Positions 1 to 7,579 of a DNA stretch of 64,000 bases are shown in pieces (position 1 is the stretch's first letter; each line of letters opens with the position of its first letter). The position numbers were made by a program, and so were the translations under genes. Below the pieces are notes generated by a model, which was not told the origin of the DNA, searched no databases, and saw only the letters and a program-made list of their open reading frames with translations. The stretch is from Oligoflexus sp. (GTDB lineage: Bacteria > Bdellovibrionota_B > Oligoflexia > Oligoflexales > Oligoflexaceae): NCBI GenBank assembly GCA_014378195.1, contig JACMOC010000072.1:62001-126000 (forward strand). The letters run 5' to 3'.

Positions 1-1741
1 CGGCATAATGTCCGCCTCGGTGAAGAAGTTCCTCATGGCGACCTTCCTCGAGTATGCTTCCCTTATGAAACACCATGATCCGATCGCAATGCCGTATCGT
101 GCTCAGACGATGAGCTATGATGAAGCAGGTGCGGCCGTGAAGCAGCTCCACAATAGCCTTTTGAATTAGGGCTTCGCAAGGCTCATCGACGTTGGCGGTC
201 GCTTCGTCCAGAATCAGGACTTTCGGATTTCGCACTAGCATACGGGTGAGCGCCACAAGCTGTCGTTCGCCCATACTTAAATTCGTCCCTCCGTCGTGGA
301 GGAGTGTGTCGAGGCCGTGTGGCATATTCGCCAGAACGTGACTAAGACCGGTTTTTCGACAGGCTTCGGTGAGCGCTGCGTCGTCTATCTGAGCGGCGTC
401 AAGCACAGTAGCGAGGAGATTGGCGCGCATCGTGCCGTAGAAGATCACAACATCCTGCGAAACAACTCCGATTTGACTTCGAATGGCCTGGCGATCCCAG
501 GTTTTAATCGAAACACCGTCGATCAAAATATCACCCGACTGAATGGGATAGAGCTGAGGGATGAGATGGAGTGTCGTCGATTTGCCTGAACCCGTTTTAC
601 CAACGAGCCCTACGCTCATGCCCGATTTAATATGAAAATTGAGATCGTTGAGTATAGTTTTTTTACCGTCATAGCTCATGCTTACGTTGCGGTATTCAAC
701 CTCGCCCTGCAACGGAGCGGTATACTTGCCACGCACGCCAAGGGTCTGCTCCTCTTCTGGTTCTTCGAGCATTTTTCGAACACGCTCACTCGACGCAATC
801 GCGTCCTGGATGAGGTGCAGCTCAAAGGAGAGCTGCATAATGGGCCGAAAGTAGCGCTCGGAATACCGAATGAAAGCGACGAACAGGCCAAGGCTCATGG
901 CGCCGTTTAAGCTGAGATGCCCTCCCCACCAGAGTATAGCGACTATCGGGAGTGAGCAGAGAAAGGCCGATAGGGGTCTGATAAAAGAATTCCAATTCAT
1001 CATTCGAAAAGCGGTATGCATCAAATCTTTTGAACTTTTTTGAAAACTCTCGGAGCTCCACTGTTCCAGTCCAAAAATCCGAATGACAGAGAGGCCGTTC
1101 ACATATTCTGCAAGCGTAGAGTTGAGGGCAGCGGATTTCTTTTTATACTCACGGGTCCAAAATCGAACGGGGCGTCTCACCGCGGCCGTGAGGAGAGCGG
1201 AGGGGATGCTTGAAACAACGATCCAAAAACCTATTTTGAAATCGGTCAGCAGCATCGCTACGATGACGGACAGGATAGTAACGGTCGCCGTGAGAATGCG
1301 GGGCAGGGTTCCACTGAAAAAAGCCTCTATCCCTTCGACGTCAGCTGTCAGACGCGTGATCGTCCGGCCTAAGGGTTGATGGTCGAAGTAAGCAATAGGA
1401 AGCACCGTAAGCTTCTGGAAAAGCGCCTGACGAACCGCAAAGGCAACGCGATTGGTAACGTTAGCCAGACCGATACGACCCCGGTAGGTGACCCAGACAT
1501 TCAGGATTTCGAAGCACAGGATCATCGCCACAAGTCTGTAGATAGGGATGCTATCCGATGGATTTTGCAGCGCTTCCGCCAGAGCCCCCATATTCTTTGC
1601 AGAAAGCATGAGAAACACGGAAGAAAGCATGACGAGGCCGATGCTCAGCGACAGGTTTTTGTAAATGCCTTTGCCGTAGCGAAACAAAACGAGAAACGCA
1701 CGAATGTCGCCTTGATGATCGATCGTATCATGATGTTGCAA
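1..1741 (-). CDS. ABC exporter half-transporter, MdlB-like subunit (3' end cut by window)
   Basis: Fused membrane plus ATPase subunit of a type IV (exporter) ABC transporter; the last few C-terminal residues lie beyond the window. Translation of the minus strand gives an N-terminal TM segment, a Walker A GLVGKTGSGKST (near base 590), a signature LSMGERQ (near 265), a Walker B LILDEATANVD with the catalytic Glu, and an H-loop IIAHRLST. The LDEATAN form is typical of MdlB-like partners. I choose a TTG start at 1741: the frame is closed just upstream by a TAG, and AGGGAG sits 6 bases before the TTG. The ATG at 1731 is in another frame that stops quickly. The start overlaps the end of the upstream subunit by 14 bases, so the two are translationally coupled and should form a heterodimer. 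Substrate unknown. Confidence 0.85.
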   Translation of the reverse strand, partial: MQHHDTIDHQGDIRAFLVLFRYGKGIYKNLSLSIGLVMLSSVFLMLSAKNMGALAEALQNPSDSIPIYRLVAMILCFEILNVWVTYRGRIGLANVTNRVAFAVRQALFQKLTVLPIAYFDHQPLGRTITRLTADVEGIEAFFSGTLPRILTATVTILSVIVAMLLTDFKIGFWIVVSSIPSALLTAAVRRPVRFWTREYKKKSAALNSTLAEYVNGLSVIRIFGLEQWSSESFQKSSKDLMHTAFRMMNWNSFIRPLSAFLCSLPIVAILWWGGHLSLNGAMSLGLFVAFIRYSERYFRPIMQLSFELHLIQDAIASSERVRKMLEEPEEEQTLGVRGKYTAPLQGEVEYRNVSMSYDGKKTILNDLNFHIKSGMSVGLVGKTGSGKSTTLHLIPQLYPIQSGDILIDGVSIKTWDRQAIRSQIGVVSQDVVIFYGTMRANLLATVLDAAQIDDAALTEACRKTGLSHVLANMPHGLDTLLHDGGTNLSMGERQLVALTRMLVRNPKVLILDEATANVDEPCEALIQKAIVELLHGRTCFIIAHRLSTIRHCDRIMVFHKGSILEEGRHEELLHRGGHYA

Positions 1742-3497
1742 AGTCTATCTCCCTGCCTGAGAGCTCAGATATTGGTTTTTGAGTATCGGTGTGGAGTTGG
1801 GCAATGTCTCGGATTGTGCCGTTTTCCAGTCGAAAGATACGGTTGCAGAGCTGTAGGCTTGAGAGTCGATGAGCGGTCCAGAGCACAGCGCGATTCTCAA
1901 GAAAAAGGCCTAGGTTGTGGAGGATTTTTGCTTCCGTCACGCTGTCGACGGCGCTGAGACAATCGTCGAGGATAAGAATAGGCGAGGGTTTGAGTAAGGC
2001 GCGCGCGAGCGAGAGTCTTTGTTTCTGACCGCCTGAGAGATTGATGCCCCATTCGCCAATCCAGCTCGCCAGGCCTTCGGGAAACTGTTCGACGTCATTC
2101 CAGAGTTCGACGCAGCGAAGGGCTTCGATAAGTTCGTGGTCGGGTAGAGTGACCGCGGGAGCCAGGTTGTGCCGGATGCTGCCAGCGAAGAGAAATGGTT
2201 TTTGAGGTGCCATCGTGATTTTTGCCGTCATCCACTCGCGACTGCTGGAATCGACCGACGAACCGCAGACCCAAATTCCGCCCGAAAAATTTTCGGAGAG
2301 GCCGGCAATAGCATGCACTAAGGTACTCTTGCCGCTTCCTATGGGGCCTATGAAACCGACTCTGTCGCCGAGTGAAACCTTGAGATTGATACTATCAAGT
2401 ATCATGCGGTCCTGGCCGTAAGTCAGACTCAAGTTTTGTGTGAGTATTGCGACATCGTGAATGTCGCCACTGGGTTCGTCGGCATAAACTTCATTCTGCT
2501 CCAGATCATAAAGTTCGCTGATCCTCTTATAGCTTGCGAACCCTGTTTGCCATTCGGAGATGTTGTTTCCGAGTTCGAAAAGCGGGGATTGCAGAAGGAG
2601 GACATAGGATTGCAGCGCGAGGAACGCGCCGATCGTGAGGGTTCCGTTTTGGATTTGGTGAATGCCGTAAGTATAGAGAACGCCATAGGAAAATAAGGTC
2701 GGAATGGCCGCAATGATGAAAATTCGCCAGCTCGCTTTAAGAACTTGAAACTGCCGCTTCGCATATTCGTTCGCATAAGACCCAAGGCGTTCAAGCCAGA
2801 TGCCCTCACTCGCCGTGGATCTCTGGAGACGAATGGTATTGACCGCCTGCGAAATCAAATCCGAGAGGAGGGACAGTTGCTCCTGGGCAAAGTCGTGGAG
2901 CTTATATTCTTCTTTGGAAATTTTGATGATCTTCCTGGGAAGGAAAGGCAGGACCACCATACATAAAAGGGCGGTTGAAACGTCGATCATCATCATCGAT
3001 ATCGTGGAAAGGAGCGTGAAAAAGATCAGGTCGAACGTCATCACGATGGTAAAACCGTGAATGAAGCGTGTCCTGTTCCAATCGCCCGTAGCCCTGTTCA
3101 TAAGGTCACCGAGAGAGTGGCGGTCGAGTAGGGAAAGTGGCTGGTCTTTGAGAACAGACCAGATTTTGGTTTTGATGTGATGGCCGGCTTTGTGAGTCTG
3201 TCGAGCCAATATTTGCCGCCACAGGACACGACCCAGCCACCCGATTGTCAAGTTAATGAGCAAAAAAGCGATCATGACATTGAGTGTTTCGTGAGCATCG
3301 GCGCGTCTGAAAAAGGCTGGGCCCTCGCCTTTGTGTGTGCTGAGTTCGATAGCCCATTGTATGAACTTGGGTAACATCACTTCGGAAAAGCTGGTGATGA
3401 GCATCGCACACATCCCGAGGCTATAGGCAAGCCAGTGCTTACGCAACGTCCCGAGGAAAAGGCGGTAGGGATTGTTTTTGCTTAAGGGCTTGATCAT
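1728..3497 (-). CDS. ABC exporter half-transporter, MdlA-like subunit
   Basis: 589 aa membrane-spanning domain (about residues 15-310) followed by a nucleotide-binding domain. Walker A is GPIGSGKST, signature LSGGQKQRLSLARALL, Walker B LILDDCLSAVD. The Asp in place of the catalytic Glu after Walker B (LDD) is characteristic of the degenerate-site subunit of heterodimeric exporters such as MdlA/YheI, and the partner at 1-1741 carries the canonical Glu. The open frame extends 60 codons further upstream, but ATG 3497 has AGGGAA about 7 bases before it and starts the natural MIKPLSKNN N-terminus, so it is preferred. Probably transports lipids, peptides or drugs across the inner membrane; the substrate cannot be told from sequence. 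It lies 183 bases downstream of fabI. Confidence 0.85.
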   Translation of the reverse strand: MIKPLSKNNPYRLFLGTLRKHWLAYSLGMCAMLITSFSEVMLPKFIQWAIELSTHKGEGPAFFRRADAHETLNVMIAFLLINLTIGWLGRVLWRQILARQTHKAGHHIKTKIWSVLKDQPLSLLDRHSLGDLMNRATGDWNRTRFIHGFTIVMTFDLIFFTLLSTISMMMIDVSTALLCMVVLPFLPRKIIKISKEEYKLHDFAQEQLSLLSDLISQAVNTIRLQRSTASEGIWLERLGSYANEYAKRQFQVLKASWRIFIIAAIPTLFSYGVLYTYGIHQIQNGTLTIGAFLALQSYVLLLQSPLFELGNNISEWQTGFASYKRISELYDLEQNEVYADEPSGDIHDVAILTQNLSLTYGQDRMILDSINLKVSLGDRVGFIGPIGSGKSTLVHAIAGLSENFSGGIWVCGSSVDSSSREWMTAKITMAPQKPFLFAGSIRHNLAPAVTLPDHELIEALRCVELWNDVEQFPEGLASWIGEWGINLSGGQKQRLSLARALLKPSPILILDDCLSAVDSVTEAKILHNLGLFLENRAVLWTAHRLSSLQLCNRIFRLENGTIRDIAQLHTDTQKPISELSGREIDFATS

Positions 3498-3680
3498 GTT
3501 CGTTTCCCTGTTCTCTCCAGAATGAAGTGGAGGGATGGCTGGCGCGCCTCGGCGAATCTTCGCGCAGGTCTCGCATCGGTTCGCAGATCGATGAAAAATT
3601 GATGATGTAATATTTTTAGGGGAATTTGATGGAAGAGGCAACCCTGGCTCCGTCGATTGGAGCCAAGGGGAATGCAAGAG

Positions 3681-4487
3681 TTAGGATTCAGCCGTTCGGG
3701 TCACACCCATGACGTGGTATCCGCCATCGACGTGTAGAATCTCGCCCGTGGTCATACGGCCGTAGTCACTGGCTAAAAATGCAGCGGCGGCGCCGACATC
3801 TTCTGCGGTGATATTACTTCGTAGAGGTGAAGTGTTCTCATAGAGGCTTAACATCGATTTGAAATCGCCAACCGCTGATGCGGCCAGTGTTTTAACGGGA
3901 CCTGCACTGATTGCATTTACGCGGATTTTCATCGCGCCCAGCTCATAGGCCGTGTAACGAACAGAGGCATCAAGAGCAGCCTTAGCGACGCCCATCAGGT
4001 TGTAGCCCGGCATGACTTTTTCGCCGCCGAAGTACGTCATGGCGCAGATAGATCCTGTGCCATTTTGATTCATAATGGGCGCTGCATAGCGAGCGACAGC
4101 TAGGAAACTATAAACACTGATATCCATCGCCTGCGCAAAGCCATTACGGCTTGCTTGGTAGGTTGGGCACTTCAAGTCATCCGTTGGAGCGAAGGCTATC
4201 GAGTGAATGACAAAATCAATGGTGCCCATCGTTTCTTGAACCTGAGCGAAGAATGCTTGAATATCGTTGTCCTGGGCAACATCGCACGAGGCGATTAGCT
4301 TGGGATTCAGATCTTTTGTTACGTCGCGTACGCGCTGCTCATTCCGGTTCCGTTCGCCGGTATCAGGAAGGAAGCTGAAGCCAAGCTCAGCGCCTTCTTT
4401 GTGCATGAGACGCGCAACAGCCGTGGCGATCGAACGTTCATTTGCCACGCCCATGATGATTCCACGTTTGCCAGTCAATAAACCCAT
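3681..4487 (-). CDS. fabI: Enoyl-[acyl-carrier-protein] reductase (NADH), FabI
   Basis: 268 aa short-chain dehydrogenase fold. It reduces the enoyl-ACP double bond in the last step of each fatty acid elongation cycle. The N-terminal nucleotide-binding motif is the FabI form (GVANERSIA, residues 13-21), and the active site follows the FabI pattern with Tyr152, Tyr162 and Lys169 (Y-x6-K in GYNLMGVAK). The length matches FabI, and the motif spacing separates it from FabG. The ATG at 4487 has GGAGGGG immediately upstream. It follows the DUF503 gene by 20 bases and precedes the ABC exporter, probably in one minus-strand unit. Confidence 0.95.
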   Translation of the reverse strand: MGLLTGKRGIIMGVANERSIATAVARLMHKEGAELGFSFLPDTGERNRNEQRVRDVTKDLNPKLIASCDVAQDNDIQAFFAQVQETMGTIDFVIHSIAFAPTDDLKCPTYQASRNGFAQAMDISVYSFLAVARYAAPIMNQNGTGSICAMTYFGGEKVMPGYNLMGVAKAALDASVRYTAYELGAMKIRVNAISAGPVKTLAASAVGDFKSMLSLYENTSPLRSNITAEDVGAAAAFLASDYGRMTTGEILHVDGGYHVMGVTRTAES

Positions 4488-4507
4488 AAACCCCTCCGTT
4501 TGGTAAC

Positions 4508-4813
4508 TTAGTCTTCGTGCGCTTCCGTGAAAGACTCAAAGTCTTCCAGTATGGTGTTTTCCGACTGGATGCGGCCAAAACCTGAATCTTCGCAAGCATC
4601 CGACACAGCATCGATCAAACTTGAGAGCTTCATTTCGTCTTTATGCAGGGCCGCAACAATCACACCGGCATCGCCACCTTTGTGAAACTCATCGGCTATT
4701 TCCACGCTGATGCGAAAACGGGTGCGTAGTTTTTCGACGAGAGCCGCCAGGTCACGGGCATCACGCGGTTTAGCCTGGGTCTCGAAAGTTAACTTTGATA
4801 CGGCAAAAAACAT
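4508..4813 (-). CDS. DUF503 (YlxP-like) family protein
   Basis: 101 aa small protein resembling the DUF503/YlxP family: a core near residues 28-45 (KLRTRFRISVEIADE), then a hydrophobic strand GVIVAALH, then a helix and a terminal strand GFGRIQSE. Members are cytosolic and about 90-100 aa; in Firmicutes ylxP sits near rbfA, and no precise function is established. Here it is 9 bases downstream of a small lipoprotein gene and 20 bases upstream of fabI. Assignment rests on pattern recognition of the fold-specific spacing, so it is moderate. Confidence 0.6.
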   Translation of the reverse strand: MFFAVSKLTFETQAKPRDARDLAALVEKLRTRFRISVEIADEFHKGGDAGVIVAALHKDEMKLSSLIDAVSDACEDSGFGRIQSENTILEDFESFTEAHED

Positions 4814-4822
4814 ATTTATGAC

Positions 4823-5158
4823 TCACGAAAGAATTACGATAGACACGGTTATAGGAAGCTCCCACCTAAAAAGCAGCTTGTATTTGTAGCTGAGCTGGAC
4901 TTTCCAAAACCTGGGTAGGGGTGAAAACCCTGTAAAGCTTGAGCAAACATCTGTCCAGATACCGGAATCCCGCCACTGCCAAAGCAGGGCGGGGGATGGA
5001 TTATTACAGATTTTGTGGCCCAGCATGTCATCTCTGCTGAGAATGATGTGTCTTAATGCAGTGGCATCTCGCAATGATTTCTGAAAAGCGACCGCCTGAA
5101 GTAGACCCTCACACGCAGTCAAGAAGACTATGGTTAACACAATAATCCGATAAGCCAT
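4823..5158 (-). CDS. Small lipoprotein or membrane-anchored hypothetical protein
   Basis: 111 aa, family not recognised. The N-terminus (MAYRIIVLTIVFLTAC) is a short hydrophobic segment ending in LTAC, a usable lipobox with Cys16. The rest contains two Trp-rich stretches and a hydrophobic C-terminus. It begins 12 bases after the stop of the Flp-like pilin gene, suggesting co-expression, so a role as a minor pilin or secretion-associated lipoprotein is possible but unproven. The Shine-Dalgarno is weak (AGAGA), consistent with translational coupling. Confidence 0.5.
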   Translation of the reverse strand: MAYRIIVLTIVFLTACEGLLQAVAFQKSLRDATALRHIILSRDDMLGHKICNNPSPALLWQWRDSGIWTDVCSSFTGFSPLPRFWKVQLSYKYKLLFRWELPITVSIVILS

Positions 5159-5170
5159 GCTTGCTAGTCT

Positions 5171-5362
5171 CTACTGAAGGGGGTTGAGCGCATCGAGCCC
5201 AAGATCGATACCGAGTTTCTGCTCGATCGTCGAAAGTTTTTCCTTGGCAGCTTTGCCAACGATAGCGATAGCACCGACTGCAAGGAGCAATCCGAAAATC
5301 GAGACGACGATGTACTCGAGGGCGACACCTCCGAACTCGTGGTTGGAATGAAACGCTTTCAT
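5171..5362 (-). CDS. Flp-type small pilin-like protein
   Basis: 63 aa. The N-terminus carries a class III prepilin-like signal: a short leader, a Gly, then GVALEY followed by about 20 hydrophobic residues (IVVSIFGLLLAVGAIAIVG) and a charged helix. The Glu at +5 after the likely cleavage Gly and the adjacent Tyr are hallmarks of Flp pilins processed by TadV/CpaA-type peptidases. ATG 5362 has AGAGGATAGG upstream and was chosen over a long open extension. No Tad assembly genes (tadA, rcpA, cpaB) are in the window, so it may be an isolated pilin or have another envelope role. It is divergent from moxR. Confidence 0.65.
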   Translation of the reverse strand: MKAFHSNHEFGGVALEYIVVSIFGLLLAVGAIAIVGKAAKEKLSTIEQKLGIDLGLDALNPLQ

Positions 5363-5624
5363 AATCCTATCCTCTTTTTTTGAAGTCTGGTTTCTGCGTC
5401 GAACAACGCTTTGCGGATATTCGCCGATCCGATCAGCGTTTTGCCAGGGACATCTTCTTGAGCGAAGTCCGCGCTCCGAGGTAGGATACTGGAGGCCCTT
5501 AAAACTAAAGAGCCAAACCCGGGTTGCCTTTCTTATCGAATTCATAAGAAAACAGGCGTCTCGCGGCAAGTCTCCAATGCAAGGGTTCCGTGTCTTATCC
5601 GGGGAAAACAAGGGAAAGCCAAAT

Positions 5625-6662
5625 ATGCAGCAGGAAACGATGTCTTTAGAAGCAGCCACGGCTCTCGTTCAGAACCTCAAACAGGCCGTGGCCGAATCCA
5701 TCTTCGGGCAGGAAGAACTCATCACCGAGGCGGTCTGTTGCATGGTCTCAGGTGGGCATATTTTGATGACTGGGGCTCCCGGGCTTGCGAAAACTTCGCT
5801 CGTCCGAGTCTTCGCTACGAATCTTGGCCTTCAATTCGGCCGCGTTCAGTTCACGCCCGACCTCCTGCCAAGTGATATCATCGGTTCCGATATTTTGAAT
5901 ATCGATGAGGAGACGGGTCGCAAACGCTTTGACTTCGCCAAAGGCCCGGTCTTTGTGAACCTACTGCTCGCTGATGAAATCAACCGTGCTTCGCCACGAA
6001 CGCAATCGGCTTTGTTGGAAGCGATGCAGGAGCGAACCTGTACGGTCGGGGGAACTAGCTACCAGCTTCCCGATCCATTCATGGTGTTTGCTACACAGAA
6101 CCCCTTTGAATCCGAAGGCGCATTTCCGCTTCCCGAAGCGCAGCTCGACCGTTTCCTCATTCATACACTCGTCGACTATCCCGCAGTCGATGACGAAGAA
6201 AAAATTCTGCAGGCCCATGTTGGCAATCGCCTCGTCGGTGAACAGAAGGGGCCTATTCGTGGCGTGACAAAAATCGGCCTCGAAAGTGTACGGGCGCTGA
6301 TTGCATCGAAACAAAATATCAAGATGCCGGAAGAGCTCGTCAAGATGATCAACCTGCTGGTGCGGTCGACTCGCCCTCAGGATGTTGCTTGTCCGGACAG
6401 CGTGAAGGGTTTGATCTGGTACGGTGCGGGTCCCCGGGCCGGTATCAGTTTGATTTCTGTGTGCCGGGCCTTAGCGCTCCTGGAGGGTTCTGATTCGGTG
6501 CGTTGGCGACATGTGCAACGGATGGCGAAACCTGTCCTTCGTCACCGCATTCGTTTGGGCATTCATGCCCAGAGCGAGCAGTATGCGGAAGATCAGATCA
6601 TCGACATATTACTCAAACAAATCGAAGAGCACGCAGAACTTAAAGCCAAAGGATGGCTATGA
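5625..6662 (+). CDS. MoxR-family AAA+ ATPase
   Basis: 345 aa AAA+ chaperone-like ATPase. Walker A GAPGLAKTS lies at residues 50-58, Walker B LLLADEINRA near 115-124, followed by the family-typical RTQSALLEAMQE, sensor 1 (FATQNP) and an arginine-containing C-terminal lid. MoxR proteins work with von Willebrand A-domain partners to mature or load protein complexes; here the partner gene (DUF58) overlaps its stop by four bases. ATG 5625 is preferred because AGGGAAA is placed well before it; an earlier start would add 16 residues of low quality. First gene of a four-gene operon. Confidence 0.93.
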   Translation: MQQETMSLEAATALVQNLKQAVAESIFGQEELITEAVCCMVSGGHILMTGAPGLAKTSLVRVFATNLGLQFGRVQFTPDLLPSDIIGSDILNIDEETGRKRFDFAKGPVFVNLLLADEINRASPRTQSALLEAMQERTCTVGGTSYQLPDPFMVFATQNPFESEGAFPLPEAQLDRFLIHTLVDYPAVDDEEKILQAHVGNRLVGEQKGPIRGVTKIGLESVRALIASKQNIKMPEELVKMINLLVRSTRPQDVACPDSVKGLIWYGAGPRAGISLISVCRALALLEGSDSVRWRHVQRMAKPVLRHRIRLGIHAQSEQYAEDQIIDILLKQIEEHAELKAKGWL

Positions 6663-7576
6663 GCAACGGTCCAATCGGTACGCCTCTGCTTAAACAATTG
6701 ACTCCCTATCACCCGATAGAGCCGAGTCACCAGAAATACGTATCGGTTGCTCGTTTCCATGGGACGCAAAAGCTCAATCTTATGCGACCGACACGACTGC
6801 CGGCGAACAGTCGCCGTTATACGCATGGCGATCCTGTGCATCTCATTGATTGGCGGGCGTATGCTCGCAATGAGCAGCTCGTTATACGGGAACAAAACGA
6901 CGAAGCAAGTTGTAAAGTACTGCTCTTTATTGATCTCAATGAGTCGATGGATTGGCCTTCGTCCGATGAAGCGAAAGAGCGCGGCATCTGCAGTAAGCAA
7001 GAATTGTCCTGGCGTATGACGCTCAATCTTGCTTATCAGTTTTTCAAATGGGGCGATCAAGTCAAAGTTTATGCGGTGAAAGGCGGACAAGCCCACTCCA
7101 TACGGATGCGATCGCAGGTCGACGCCGCCATCGTGTTTGAAAAGCTGCAGGGAAAAGATTTCACGCTGGATCAGGCGGATGTTCTGCAAGCCAGACCGCT
7201 CAAAAGCTTTCGTGAAGAATCCGGCGATCTGGTTTACTGGATTTCGGATGGGTTTCAAGGGGTTCCGGACTGGTTGAATCCACGTTCGCTCGTCTGCTGG
7301 CTGCAGGTCCTCTCCTCGCTGGAAATCGATACCAAGTGGCTCGATCCGGACTCCTGTTACTTTGAGGTGCAGAAGCAAGGCCAGGAGTTTATGGGTTCGG
7401 CTCTCCTTCAGAGTGAGAATCTTCACCACGCTATTCAAGGGTGGTTGCACAAAATTACCGAAGAGTGGCTGGCAAAATATACACATCATCTCGTCTTCAC
7501 CGACATGACGCCTATCCACCAGTATATCTTTGCTCTCGAACAGCCGTGGCTTCGAGGGATTAGAGGAAGGATCTAA
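6659..7576 (+). CDS. DUF58 domain protein (MoxR partner, VWA-like)
   Basis: 305 aa. The DUF58 signature is clear: RYTHGDPVHLIDWRAYAR followed by EQLVIREQNDE, then a VWA-like strand LFIDLNESMDW with a DxNxS metal-site motif. DUF58 proteins are usually encoded next to moxR, and the pair acts on membrane or envelope targets. The ATG at 6659 overlaps the moxR stop (ATGA) and has AAAGGA 5 bases upstream; an in-frame ATG at 6653 is possible but lies on the Shine-Dalgarno itself. The next gene starts 3 bases after the stop. Confidence 0.9.
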   Translation: MSNGPIGTPLLKQLTPYHPIEPSHQKYVSVARFHGTQKLNLMRPTRLPANSRRYTHGDPVHLIDWRAYARNEQLVIREQNDEASCKVLLFIDLNESMDWPSSDEAKERGICSKQELSWRMTLNLAYQFFKWGDQVKVYAVKGGQAHSIRMRSQVDAAIVFEKLQGKDFTLDQADVLQARPLKSFREESGDLVYWISDGFQGVPDWLNPRSLVCWLQVLSSLEIDTKWLDPDSCYFEVQKQGQEFMGSALLQSENLHHAIQGWLHKITEEWLAKYTHHLVFTDMTPIHQYIFALEQPWLRGIRGRI

Positions 7577-7579
7577 ATC

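Noticed and set aside
3645..3670. Hairpin between fabI and the ABC exporter
   Set aside because: Good stem around GGCTCC/GGAGCC but no T tract in either direction; may be a processing site only.
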